A DNA stretch of 64,000 nucleotides from Clostridiales bacterium UBA6114 (GCA_002423435.1 DIWE01000002.1:26809-90808); one strand, 5' to 3'; positions 43,546 through 52,335 are shown, counted from the stretch's first letter. The notes: generated from the sequence alone by a model not told the origin. Translations and numbers: made by a program.

Positions 43546-45266
43546 TCATCCACGCATCGCCGCGCGCACGGCGTCCTTTCCGCTTTTTACCGCGGTGCAG
43601 ATCCCTCCGCCGGGCGTAGTCCACTGGCCTGCAAGGTAAAGTCCCTTTACACCGTCGACGGTTTTACGGATATTGGCCCGGATGGCTGCGGGCGTCGGCG
43701 CAAAACCCTCCCAGGAGCCTTTATAGAGGTTTGCGTAGCGGACATAGGTTGCCGGCGTCGCCACGTCGGTCACCTCGACGGCGTCCTTAAAGCCAGGGAT
43801 CCTTCTGTCGACGGCATCGGCGACCTCGTCGGCAAGCCGCCGTTTTAAGGCGTCGTACTCGGCTTTGTTTTCCTCGCGCAGCTTCTGCCAATAGTCGAGC
43901 CGGGACGCTAATAACACCATGACAGAGCTTTTGTTTTCGGGGGCGGCCGACGGATCGAACTCAAAGGATTGAAGGCTCAGCCGGTTTACAACAATATCGG
44001 GCGCGGTCCGCACCCCCTCCGGGCACTCAAAGGTCTGTGAAAAGGGGATGCCGAAACGGCGCTTTAATCCGAAGGACACGGCGCAGATCGGTTCAAAAAG
44101 CTCCGACGACCGGAGCATTGCATCCAGCTGCCCGTGCGCATATTTTCCGCCGAGCATGCGGTAAAGCGTGTCGTACATATCGCAGGCGGCGATCACGGCG
44201 TCGCAGTTGTAAAGATCCCCCTTCGACCTTAAGCCGGTGACCCTGCCGCTTTCAACGACGATCTCGTCGACTTTCGAATGAAAGCGGATCGTCCCGCCCA
44301 GCGAGCGATACTTATCCTCCATACGGCGCATCACCTCACGGGCCCCGCCCAAGGGATAGCCCGCATTACCGCCCATGCGCGTTCCTAGCATCATAAACAG
44401 CGCGACGACCGTATATCCCGGCGGCATCAGGCCATAGATGAGCGCTTTGACCGTACCGCTTGTAAATCGTTCGGTATATTCTTTTACCGTAAGCATAAGA
44501 GGCAAATCCGAACCCGTTTTTGAGGGACGGGATTCCGCCATTGCCGCAGAAATCCCCATTGCCATACGTCAGTATTGCCAATGTGCCTTTCCTTGCACTG
44601 ACAAAATCCCGTTCCCTCAAAAATCTTCGACCTCTATGCTTCGATTTTTGGTAGATTTCGAGGCGGCCGACGACGGCGGGCTGACGCCCGCCTAGGAGAA
44701 CAACGAAGAAAGATGCCAAAAGGCGCTGCATAGAGGCGGGTTCGGATTTGCCTCTTATGCTTAAGCCCCGTGTATTTGCGCGCGAGCCCTAAAAAGCCCC
44801 TGCCGTTTTTGATAAGGCTGACCCATTCGGAAACGTTCGACGGTACCCCGGCGGGCAGTTCCGGGTTCATCATTACTTTGATATTCCGGCATAAGTCCTC
44901 CGTCATCTCTTTATCCTGCGGCGACAAGGACATAAGGAAATCCCGGAACGCCCCAAGCCGGAGCGGGACCTCAAGCTCGATTCCTCCGATCTCCGTCCGG
45001 ATGCTTTCGGCATGATAGATGGGAGTGTCCTCTTTAAGAGCGCCCACTTCAAGATACAGCCGGTTAAACGCGGTTTTCGGTTTTGTGCCGACCATCCAGT
45101 GGATGCATCCGTCAAACCAATAGCCGCCGCGTTCCCAGGCGATGCACATTCCGCCCGGTCCTCCCGAAAGCTCGAATATTTCGGCCGCGATTCCCTTTTC
45201 CCGCAAGTGAATACCCGCACTCAACCCCGCAAGGCCCGCTCCGATGACAATCACCTTTTTCACCAT
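43546..45266 (-). pseudogene. Phytoene-desaturase-like FAD oxidoreductase, split by a MITE-like insertion
   Basis: FAD-dependent oxidoreductase of the phytoene desaturase / carotenoid isomerase type. N-terminal part (45266 to about 44764): dinucleotide motif 'VIVIGAGLAGLSAGIHLREKG', 'GGPGGMCIAWERGGYWFDGCIHWMVG'. C-terminal part (about 44489 to 43546): 'EYTERFTSGTVKALI', ending 'GVKGLYLAGQWTTPGGGICTAVKSGKDAVRAAMRG'. A 270-bp element plus a 2-bp TA duplication breaks codon ~169 and shifts the frame. Removing 272 bp gives one open frame of 482 residues, so the disruption is probably recent. AAGGAG lies 9 bases before the ATG at 45266. No other carotenoid genes are visible. Confidence 0.9.
44492..44761. 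mobile_element. MITE-like element, type A (270 bp), inserted in the desaturase gene
   Basis: Terminal inverted repeats AGCATAAGAGGCAAATCC followed by GAACCCG are identical at both ends (25 bp). TA is duplicated at 44490-44491 and 44762-44763. Inside is a nested inverted repeat, TTTTTGAGGGACGGGATT near 44517-44534 with AATCCCGTTCCCTCAAAAA at 44605-44623, and a core at 44659-44705 shared with types B and E (GGCGGGC-tgac-GCCCGCC then TAGGAGAACAACG). No transposase. TA target duplication is typical of IS630/Tc1-mariner-type mobilisation. Confidence 0.85.
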
Positions 45267-45405
45267 GCTCAGGCGCTCCTTCATATTCAATTATGAGTAA
45301 TGCGCATTGTATGAATATTCAGTTGTATTTTACAGGAATCCCACATTTTGTCAATTGCGAAATCAAAAAAATAACAAAGGGCAAAAAGCCGGAACCAAGC
45401 CGCCC

Positions 45406-46782
45406 TTATAGCGCTTTTTCGGCGAGCCTTGCAAGCGGGCTCCGTTCTACCTGGCTCAGCGTCACATGCCCCGTCAGGGCGGAATCTTTGAGCCGCTCGA
45501 CAAGATAAACGAGCCCGTTCGAGCGCGAATCGACCAGAATGTTGTCGATCTGGTTGTCGGTCGGGTCACCGATAAAAATAAATTTGGAATTCTGGCCGGC
45601 CCTCGTCAGCATCAGCTTGGCGATATGGGGCGTGGTTTCCTGCGCCTCGTCCACGATTACAATCATATCCGTAAGCGTCCGCCCGCGCATATACGTAAAG
45701 GTCTTCATGTCGATGACGCCGGCGTACTTCAGGCTTTCGATCATGGCGTCGGCGGACATGCTGTCCTGCGGGCAGTTTTTCATCGGCTTGCGATGGCGCC
45801 CGCTGAACATCAGGGCCTCAAAGGCATCGTAAAAGCTGCCCATCCACGGGCGGAGCTTTTCCTCCTCGTTGCCGGGAAGGTAACCGATGTCGTCGCCCGC
45901 CGGCACGACCGGCCGGACAAACACGATTTTCCGGTATATATGCTGCTCGACTACCTTTTCAAGCGCGGCCGCGGTCGCGAGTATCGTCTTCCCCGAGCCC
46001 GCGCCGCCTGTGACGGAAACAAATTTCACATTGTCGTCCATCATCAGCTCAAAGGCCATTTTCTGCTCGAGATTCAGCGGCGAAAGCCCCCACGCCGTCC
46101 TGTTTTCCGACTGGAGCGGCAGAAGCTTCGCGCCGTTAAAGCGCGCGACGACCGTGCGCGCCGGGTCTTCTTTTGAATGCGCCATCAGGAATTGATTCGG
46201 GTTCAGTTTAAGCCCCTTCGGACAGTCAAGGCCACCTTCGAATATTTTGTCGATATCCGAGGACGAAAGTGCCGTAACGGCATAGCCCCTGTAGAGATCG
46301 TCGAGCGAAACCCTGTCCGTTTCATAATCCTCCGCCTCGATGCCGAAAGCCTCCGCCTTAAGCCTCATGCAGATATCCTTTGAAACAAGGATGGTCGGTA
46401 TCTCGGGAGCTTTTTTCTGAATCCGCATGGCCGTCAGAAGGATCCGGTTGTCGTTTTTCTTCATATCCAGCTCATCGGTCACTTCCGCAATCGCATGGTA
46501 GCCGTTTAGCTCAATTTTCAGGACAACGCCTTTTTTCATTTCGATCCCGTTTTGAATGCCCTGCTGCGCCTTTCCTTCCACTATTTTGGAGAGCTCGCGC
46601 GCCGCCTGTCTCGCCTGGCAGCCGCAAAGCCCCTCCCTTGTTTTCAGGGAGTCGATTTCCTCCAGCACCACCATGGGCAATATTACGTTGTTTCCCTCGA
46701 AATTCAGGATGCATCCGGGGTCGTGAAGAAGGACATTGGTGTCAAGAACATAATTTTTCCTGTTTTTGTTTTTGGCCTGCAT
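45406..46782 (-). CDS. phoH2: PIN-PhoH family protein
   Basis: 458 residues: an N-terminal PIN nuclease domain ('NYVLDTNVLLHDPGCILNFEGN', with later acidic residues) joined to a PhoH ATPase. Walker A is 'VTGGAGSGKTILATA' and Walker B is 'DMIVIVDEAQETTP'. PIN-PhoH proteins are thought to act as RNA-unwinding ribonucleases. ATG at 46782 follows GGAGG at 5-6 bases. The same frame stays open upstream through the tandem leader repeats, but no ribosome site supports a longer form. Its leader contains three copies of a 133-bp element whose last copy buries the GGAGG in a hairpin. Confidence 0.92.
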   Translation of the reverse strand: MQAKNKNRKNYVLDTNVLLHDPGCILNFEGNNVILPMVVLEEIDSLKTREGLCGCQARQAARELSKIVEGKAQQGIQNGIEMKKGVVLKIELNGYHAIAEVTDELDMKKNDNRILLTAMRIQKKAPEIPTILVSKDICMRLKAEAFGIEAEDYETDRVSLDDLYRGYAVTALSSSDIDKIFEGGLDCPKGLKLNPNQFLMAHSKEDPARTVVARFNGAKLLPLQSENRTAWGLSPLNLEQKMAFELMMDDNVKFVSVTGGAGSGKTILATAAALEKVVEQHIYRKIVFVRPVVPAGDDIGYLPGNEEEKLRPWMGSFYDAFEALMFSGRHRKPMKNCPQDSMSADAMIESLKYAGVIDMKTFTYMRGRTLTDMIVIVDEAQETTPHIAKLMLTRAGQNSKFIFIGDPTDNQIDNILVDSRSNGLVYLVERLKDSALTGHVTLSQVERSPLARLAEKAL

Positions 46783-47186
46783 ATGAACCTCCATTCGCTC
46801 CGCGCACAAATCGATCATCGAAAACCTCACAGGCGAATGGAGGTTCATGGCATGTGCCGCGGTTGCCGCTTTTCGGCGAGCGGCACCCTTTATTAATTTG
46901 TTAGTGTGATTCCACACTAACCTCCATTCGCTCCGCGCACAAATCGATCATGAAAAACCTCATAAGCGAATGGAGGTTCATGGCATGTGCCGCGGTTGCC
47001 GCTTTTCGGCGAGCGGCACGCCTTTATTAATTTGTTAGTGTGATTCCACACTAACCTCCATTCGCTCCGCACACAAATCGATCATGAAAAACCTCATAAG
47101 CGAATGGAGGTTCATGGCATGTGCCGCGGTTGCCGCTTTAAGGCGGGCGGCACGCCTTTATGAAATTGCCGGTGTGATTTTCACAT
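46783..47186 (-). repeat. Three tandem leader elements, GGAGG version, upstream of phoH
   Basis: Units start (plus-strand AACCTCC) at 46786, 46919 and 47053, period 133-134 bp. On the minus strand each unit has a TTAGTGTGGAATCACACTAA-type hairpin, a GTGCCGC/GCGGCAC hairpin, CACATGC, then AACCTCCATTCGC ... GCGAATGGAGGTT (13-bp perfect arms; nearest unit 46843-46831 with 46798-46786). A local GAGGTT (46826-46821) can compete for the AACCTC arm. In the nearest unit the second arm holds the phoH Shine-Dalgarno. The farthest unit is more diverged, and a decayed arm reaches the end of the EAL gene (47183-47205). Confidence 0.85.
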
Positions 47187-47209
47187 ACCTCCGCGACCAT
47201 TCGCAGGCT

Positions 47210-49009
47210 TCAAACGATCATATGGCAGCTTCTCAATACCAGCTTGCACTTTTTCTTGATAACGCTGGCGTGCTCGGAGAGCTGATTGATATTATGATAG
47301 CTTCGGCCGCGGTTGGACACGCCCGCGACGGACACGGTCATAATCGAGAACTGATCCTCATTGCCCTTTCGGTTCTTCGCCGCAATGTATCCTCTTTTCA
47401 GGTCATCCGCCGTATAGAAATCCCTGATGCCCTCGTCGAACCTCCGGGTCAAAAGCCTGCAGATACCGTCGGCCATATAGCTTGAAAGGATTGCGACAAA
47501 GTCGTCGCCGCCCACATGTCCGATAAATTCCCCCCTGGGGATGAGGTCGGTCAAAAGCGCCGCGACAAACCGGAGCACATTGTCGCCGTTGCCGAATCCG
47601 TAAACATCGTTATATGCCTTGAAATTGTCGATGTCGACGTATAAAACCGTAAAGGGATCGTCGGAGGAGATGCATCTCATGAGTCTGTGCTCGATCATCA
47701 GGTTGCCCGGCAGCCCGGACAAGGGATTTAAATGTCTCGCGTTGGACACCTCAAGCTCCATGGTTTTTTCGAGAAGGTCTTTAATCGTGACAATGCCGCA
47801 GTATTTTTCGTCCTTTGTCACGACGATGAAATCATACAAGGTGTCCGCGGGCCTTGCCATCGCAAGTTTTGAAACCGCGTCGATCGGCATTTTGCAATCC
47901 GTGATGAGAGGATATTTATCCATCAGCAGAAAAATCGGGCGTTTGCTGTGCAGGCTAAATCCGAACTGCCCGCTCATCATATGGTCTATCCGCGTTTTGG
48001 TGACAATCCCGGCGACTGCCCCCTGGTCGACAACGGTAATTCCGGTGAGTAAATCATCCTTTAAGAAAAGTTTATAGACATTTTCAGCCAGATCATCGGA
48101 AGTAACGGTGATGTTATGGCGGCAAATATCTCCGATAAAAGTATTGGTCAGACAGTGGTATAAACCGTGACCTTTTTTTGCATTGTATCTTGCGATGCTT
48201 CTCACAACATCGTCGCCGACCGGGCTTAACTCCCCCGGTTTTTGGATCAGGTAGCCCTGGCCGTAATGCACGCCGATATCAATGAGCGCGCCCAGCTCGT
48301 CCTCGGTTTCAATTCCCTCGGCGATAAGCGAAATGTCTGAAAGCCGGCAAAACTCACACAGGCTTTTTACAAGAGCTTTTTTATACCCGTCGGAATCAAT
48401 GCCCCGGATCAGCTTCATATCAAGCTTTATATAATGTGGATGGATGTCGGTAATCATATTGAGCCCCGAGTACCCCGCCCCCGCGTCGTCAATGACAATT
48501 TTATAGTTTTGTCTTTTGTAATGCTCAATCGTCTTCTTAAAGCCGTTTAAATCCTCGACGGCGCTTTTTTCCGTGATCTCAAAATAGATATTCTCAGGTC
48601 CGATATGATAGTTTTTCAAATATTCTTTTGTAAATCCGCGTTTAAATTTCTCATCGTGGATTACAAAAGGGTTTACGTTCAGAAACAGCTTTATTTTCGA
48701 ACCGTTCCGGTAGGCCGCCTCCAACGCCTTTGCCCTGCAAAGAAGCTCAAGCTCCAATAGCTTGCCGCATTTGACGGCGGTCCCGAACAAGGCGTCCGGG
48801 TGCATAAGCTTCGTACCTTCAGGTCCCCTGCTCAGCGCTTCGTAACCCAGTACCGAGCCGTCGGCAAGGGAAACGATCGGTTGAAAAACAATCCTGATAT
48901 CCGAGTTTTCTATGATCTCACTCAGCATTTCAAACAGGTCTGAATCGTTCGCAAAATCCATCGGAATGTTACCCAATTCAGACATAGAGTATTTTAAGCC
49001 GTATTTCAT
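47210..49009 (-). CDS. EAL-CBS-GGDEF cyclic di-GMP signalling protein
   Basis: 599-residue cytoplasmic protein. An N-terminal EAL phosphodiesterase domain (~30-265) has 'YEALSRG', 'EITEKSAV', 'IDDAGAGYSGL', 'IKLDMKLI' and 'LIAEGIETEDEL', all consistent with an active enzyme. A CBS pair (~275-400) may bind nucleotides. The GGDEF domain (~410-590) has 'YVDIDNFKAYNDVYGFGNGD' and GGDDF in place of GGDEF/GGEEF, which may reduce cyclase activity. No membrane segment. This domain order is known in Gram-positives. Only ~24 bp separate its stop from the tandem repeats. Confidence 0.93.
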   Translation of the reverse strand: MKYGLKYSMSELGNIPMDFANDSDLFEMLSEIIENSDIRIVFQPIVSLADGSVLGYEALSRGPEGTKLMHPDALFGTAVKCGKLLELELLCRAKALEAAYRNGSKIKLFLNVNPFVIHDEKFKRGFTKEYLKNYHIGPENIYFEITEKSAVEDLNGFKKTIEHYKRQNYKIVIDDAGAGYSGLNMITDIHPHYIKLDMKLIRGIDSDGYKKALVKSLCEFCRLSDISLIAEGIETEDELGALIDIGVHYGQGYLIQKPGELSPVGDDVVRSIARYNAKKGHGLYHCLTNTFIGDICRHNITVTSDDLAENVYKLFLKDDLLTGITVVDQGAVAGIVTKTRIDHMMSGQFGFSLHSKRPIFLLMDKYPLITDCKMPIDAVSKLAMARPADTLYDFIVVTKDEKYCGIVTIKDLLEKTMELEVSNARHLNPLSGLPGNLMIEHRLMRCISSDDPFTVLYVDIDNFKAYNDVYGFGNGDNVLRFVAALLTDLIPRGEFIGHVGGDDFVAILSSYMADGICRLLTRRFDEGIRDFYTADDLKRGYIAAKNRKGNEDQFSIMTVSVAGVSNRGRSYHNINQLSEHASVIKKKCKLVLRSCHMIV

Positions 49010-49046
49010 TGTTATAAATCCCCGCGTTTTCCAGTATAAAAGAATA

Positions 49047-49071
49047 GCCGGAGCATGATAATCCGCTCCCG
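49047..49071. repeat. Isolated end of the type B element, variant
   Basis: GCCGGAGCATGATAATCC followed by GCTCCCG, preceded by TA (49045-49046). It matches the first 19 bases of the type B end, then differs. It interrupts the 3' part of a leftward open frame (see 49072-49340). Confidence 0.55.
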
Positions 49072-49340
49072 CGTTTTTGCTTTTTAAAAAGTAAAAGCCC
49101 TTTCCCGAACAAAAACAGCATTACGGGCTCGCAAAAAATGATGTCCGTAAATGCCGCGGTGGTATTGTTCGGAATGGGCGTAGCAAAAAAATCGGATAAA
49201 TAACGCGATAACTCTCCCGCCTTCTGGGAACAGGCATAAGAACCGACCGGGAAACCGATATCCTTTCGTCTTGCTCCGACCTGCCCATATACAAATTTCC
49301 TGGCCGAATGCGCGATTAACAGATGTACAAAAAGGTTCAT
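49072..49340 (-). pseudogene. Possible truncated small gene of unknown function
   Basis: A leftward open frame from ATG at 49340 begins MNLFVHLLIAHSARKFVYG, with a weak purine-rich site (GGTGGTGGA) just before it. About 85-90 residues in, it runs into an isolated type B element end, so its natural C-terminus may be lost. I do not recognise the family. It could equally be chance coding. Confidence 0.25.
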
Positions 49341-49506
49341 TCCACCACCATATTCATTATATAAAATCGCACGTAAGGGAAATATCAGGAATATGTGAAA
49401 TTTGCGTAAGTTTTTATATCATGCGCCGGCCTTCCCGGGGGGCGGTTTATCTTCCGACCGAATAATTTTTTTCGTTTCATAAATACTAATGACATCTGTT
49501 GTTTTA

Positions 49507-49669
49507 GCCGGAGCATGATAATCCGAACCCGTTTCCGAGGCTGCGGGAGCGGATTTTTGCGTCCGTCAAGGCAGCGGACGCAGATGGGCTGTCGCCCATC
49601 AAGGACAATAACGAAGCCGGACGCAAATAAGATGCCCCGCAAGGCGGGTTCCGATTATCATGCTCCGGC
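49507..49669. mobile_element. MITE-like element, type B (163 bp), complete copy
   Basis: TA flanks (49505-49506, 49670-49671). The 25-bp terminal inverted repeats start GCCGGAGCATGATAATC and match at 24 of 25 bases. Inner GCGTCCG/CGGACGC repeats surround the core at 49567-49613 (ATGGGC-tgtc-GCCCAT then CAAGGACAATAACG). No coding capacity. Another copy, in opposite orientation, starts at 63832. Confidence 0.8.
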
Positions 49670-49684
49670 TAAGGGGAAAAGAAG

Positions 49685-49834
49685 ATGAACAACAATAAAA
49701 ACCGGAAAAAGGATAGGGAAAAAACCAGTCCCGAGCTTCGAAGAATGAAGCCGCGGGAAAACGCGGACGCGGGGATCACAGACACACATAAAATCGGCGT
49801 GCACGAGGGAAAACACGAAAAAAGCGACCGGTGA
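49685..49834 (+). CDS. Small basic hydrophilic protein of unknown function
   Basis: 49 residues starting MNNNKNRKKDREKTSPELRR; rich in Lys, Arg, Glu and His, with no hydrophobic segment. AAGGGG lies 9 bases before the ATG, and the gene directly follows the type B element. It may be co-transcribed with the small HMA-like protein 45 bp downstream. No family recognised; a short disordered nucleic-acid-binding or spore-type protein is conceivable but unsupported. Confidence 0.5.
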   Translation: MNNNKNRKKDREKTSPELRRMKPRENADAGITDTHKIGVHEGKHEKSDR

Positions 49835-49879
49835 CCGGCAGTCTTTTTTCATCTGCGGAATCTGAAAGGGGATCGAGGC

Positions 49880-50089
49880 ATGAACACGATGCTGTGCAAT
49901 GTTTCCGGACTAAAGAATAAGGAAGGCAAAACCCAGATAAAAAACGCGCTCGATAAAATAGAAGGGGTCCATGAGGTCGGCGTCAACGCGGCGACGGGCA
50001 CGGTCACCGTCGGGTATAACGAGCCCGCGACCGAAATTGATATCAAAAACTGTATCGAACGCACCGGGTTCAAGATCGTATACGAATAA
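49880..50089 (+). CDS. Small HMA-like protein lacking the metal-binding cysteines
   Basis: 69 residues with the ferredoxin-like beta-alpha-beta pattern of heavy-metal-associated domains: 'IKNALDKIEGVHEVGVNAATGTVTVGYNEPATEIDIKNCIERTGFKI'. The usual GMxCxxC loop is replaced by SGLKNKEGK, so it cannot bind copper in the normal way; only Cys6 and one late Cys remain. GGGG lies upstream of the ATG. Such Cys-less HMA proteins may have other partners. Confidence 0.7.
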   Translation: MNTMLCNVSGLKNKEGKTQIKNALDKIEGVHEVGVNAATGTVTVGYNEPATEIDIKNCIERTGFKIVYE

Positions 50090-50120
50090 AAACAGGGGCA
50101 TATCCCTCATAAAGCAGCAT

Positions 50121-50167
50121 AAAACAGCGGCCGGGGACTCCAAATGAAGTCCCCGGCCGCTGTTTTT
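50121..50167. terminator. Bidirectional terminator
   Basis: AAAACAGCGGCCGGGGACT pairs with AGTCCCCGGCCGCTGTTTT, a 19-bp perfect stem with an 8-base loop, between the convergent HMA-like and enolase-superfamily genes. Confidence 0.93.
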
Positions 50168-50211
50168 CCATAACTCGGGCTCGACCGCATGGTAACGCGG
50201 CGAAAGCGGCT

Positions 50212-51429
50212 TCAGCTTAAGTAAGGCTTATAATCTTTTATGGTGATCATATCGCATTTGGCTATGACCTCGGGGGTGAGCTCCTGGCCGATGCCGGGCA
50301 GGTCGGGAACCTTGTATCTGCCGCCCACCGGCTGATAGTCGTACAGGCAAGTGGCGCGGCTGTCGGGGTTTAGTGCCCGCTGATGGTGCTCGTGAATAAG
50401 GAAGTTGGGAATGGCAGCCTCAATCTGAAGAGCCGCGGCCTTGGAAATCGGGCTGCCGCAGACATGGATCTGAACGGCCGAGTCATAGGTCCAGCCCATG
50501 TCGCAGATCTTCTTGGCCTCGCTCAGGCCGCCGCACAGGCAAAGATCGGGTTGGATAACCTGCAGCAGCCGTTTTTCCAGGAAAGGCCGGTAGCCCTGGC
50601 GGGTATAGATGCGCTCGCCGGAGGCCAACGGAATATCGACCTTACTTTTTATCTCGGTAAAATTCTCCACATTAAGCGGATGCGCGGGTTCCTCGTAATA
50701 GAAAATGCGCAAATCCTTAAGCGCCTGACCGATCTGAATGGCGGCGGTGGTGTCCGCAAGAGAGTGCATCTCAACAATGATGTCCAGATCGTCGCCGCCA
50801 GCCTTGCGCATGGCGGCCACGCGGTCATAGACGGTCTTGACGACCTTGTGCTCAAGAGGGCCGGTCATCTTCCAGGGGCCTTTGCCTCCCGGCTGGTTGC
50901 TGAAGTAGATGGGGTCGACCTTAATGCTGTCGTAGCCCTCGGCCATGGCAATGCGGGTAACCTCGGCGTATTCCTCGGGCTCGATCAGAATCTGCTTTGT
51001 GATCTTGGGGCCCCAGTTGAACTGCAGCTGGCTTGCATAGGTGCGGAGGTTGTCGTTGGTTTTGCCGCCCAAAAGCTGGTAGACAGGCACGCCCAGCGCC
51101 TTACCCTTGATGTCCCACAGGGCGATGTCGATACCGCTGAGGCCTGCGTTTACAATGGTGCCCCCGCCCATACCCCAGAAGGTTTTGCGGAAAATGGTCT
51201 CCCAGATTTTTTCGCTCTGCATGGGGTCCATACCAATAATGACCTCGGCAAAATCCTGAACCATACCCATACCGGCGCGCCAACCCTTGCCGTAGGCCAG
51301 GCCGACCTCGCCAAAGCCGCTGATTCCTTCGTCGGTATTAATCCGAACGATAACCGGACACCAGGAGCCTCTGGAGGAGCCCGCGTTGCCGCTTGGAACC
51401 TGCATCACATCAACACTGGCAATTTTCAT
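50212..51429 (-). CDS. Enolase-superfamily acid-sugar dehydratase (mandelate racemase/ManD/DgoD-like)
   Basis: 405 residues. An N-terminal capping domain (to ~125) is followed by a TIM barrel. 'GYDSIKVDPIYF' resembles the K-x-D-P segment of galactonate/mannonate dehydratases. Mg2+ ligands are expected at 'DIIVEMHS', 'YYEEPAHP' and 'LASGERIYT'; 'AVQIHVCGSPIS' supplies a likely catalytic His. It would remove water from an aldonic acid to give a 2-keto-3-deoxy acid. Its promoter has a GGTATACC site shared with the GntR gene and the third TctCBA operon, so all three are probably co-regulated. Confidence 0.88.
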   Translation of the reverse strand: MKIASVDVMQVPSGNAGSSRGSWCPVIVRINTDEGISGFGEVGLAYGKGWRAGMGMVQDFAEVIIGMDPMQSEKIWETIFRKTFWGMGGGTIVNAGLSGIDIALWDIKGKALGVPVYQLLGGKTNDNLRTYASQLQFNWGPKITKQILIEPEEYAEVTRIAMAEGYDSIKVDPIYFSNQPGGKGPWKMTGPLEHKVVKTVYDRVAAMRKAGGDDLDIIVEMHSLADTTAAIQIGQALKDLRIFYYEEPAHPLNVENFTEIKSKVDIPLASGERIYTRQGYRPFLEKRLLQVIQPDLCLCGGLSEAKKICDMGWTYDSAVQIHVCGSPISKAAALQIEAAIPNFLIHEHHQRALNPDSRATCLYDYQPVGGRYKVPDLPGIGQELTPEVIAKCDMITIKDYKPYLS

Positions 51430-51473
51430 GGTATTTACCTCTCTTTCAATCGTAATATGGCAATTCTTAATAA

Positions 51474-51487
51474 TACCGGTATACCAT
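51474..51487. promoter_or_regulatory. GntR-type operator upstream of the dehydratase
   Basis: TACCGGTATACCAT includes the palindrome GGTATACC (51478-51485), 45-55 bp before the dehydratase start. It is shared with sites at 52712 and 52824. Confidence 0.65.
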
Positions 51488-51612
51488 ATGGGCTATGCCA
51501 TATCGTATTGGGATTTCCCGGCCTGTCAATCCGTACTTTTTCAAAAGAAAATCCCGGATATTCATTTTGCTCTGACCGACGCTTTGAACTGCGAAATAAA
51601 CGATGGTTGCGT

Positions 51613-52335
51613 TTACGTATTCGTCGTGGGATGTGTGGAATCGGAGATCATATCCTCAAGGTATACTTTCTCGTGCTGCAGGTGCTCCCGCATCAGGCGC
51701 TGTGCCCCTTCGCTGTCCTTTGCGCAAATGCAGTTATAGATCTCGGAATGGAAACGCAGCGGGTCGGTTTTATAACGATTCTCGATTTTGGAACGTTTGC
51801 GGACCAGATTTAAAAGGGAATAGAGAAACGTATAGATCTCCAGCAGCAGGCTGTTATGGGACGCTGAGATGACCGCCGTGTGGAAGTCCAGTGAATAATT
51901 CACCACAGACGTCCCGTTGGCTTCCTCCAGCGCGCCCCGTATCTTCTCAAGCTCTTCCGGTATCGCATACAGAGCGGCCTGCCCGGCCGCGTAGGGTTCG
52001 ATCAGGAGACGGATGGCAAACAGCTGCCGGATCGTATCCGGGGTCACGCTCAGACCGAAAAAAATCTTACTGAGAAGGGATGAAATCTCCAGTTTGCGCA
52101 CAAATATCCCCTTACCAGGAACATAACTGACCATGCCCAGAAATTCCAGAATTTTCAACGCCTCCCGCACAGGGACGCGGCTCAACTGAAACTGCTCGGC
52201 CAGTTCCCGCTCCGAGGGAAGCATGTCGCCGGGTTTCAAAATTCCCTGGGCGATCATGTCGCTGATGGCGACAATGATCTTTTCATAATACTTGCTGGGA
52301 TAGGCCGGATTTTGCTTCGAAATAGGATCAAACAT
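51613..52335 (-). CDS. GntR-family (FadR/FCD subfamily) regulator
   Basis: 240 residues. The N-terminal winged helix ('ISDMIAQGILKPGDMLPSERELAEQFQLSRVPVREALKILEFLGMV') is followed by an all-helical FCD ligand domain with metal-site residues ('LDFHTAVISASHN', 'FHSEIYNCI', 'LMREHLQHEK'). FCD regulators of sugar-acid catabolism usually repress until a pathway acid binds. TGGTATACCA-type sites lie in front of the dehydratase, its own upstream region and the TctC operon. Confidence 0.93.
   Translation of the reverse strand: MFDPISKQNPAYPSKYYEKIIVAISDMIAQGILKPGDMLPSERELAEQFQLSRVPVREALKILEFLGMVSYVPGKGIFVRKLEISSLLSKIFFGLSVTPDTIRQLFAIRLLIEPYAAGQAALYAIPEELEKIRGALEEANGTSVVNYSLDFHTAVISASHNSLLLEIYTFLYSLLNLVRKRSKIENRYKTDPLRFHSEIYNCICAKDSEGAQRLMREHLQHEKVYLEDMISDSTHPTTNT

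Noticed and set aside
46783..46917. Extended PhoH protein starting inside the tandem repeats
   Set aside because: The frame stays open, but GGAGG and ATG at 46782 fit better and PIN-PhoH homology begins there.
46783..47186. CRISPR array
   Set aside because: The 133-bp units are repeated along their whole length, with no short repeat plus variable spacers, and no cas genes are present.
50383..51813. 476-codon plus-strand frame opposite the dehydratase gene
   Set aside because: Shadow frame; the minus-strand enolase-superfamily protein is certain.
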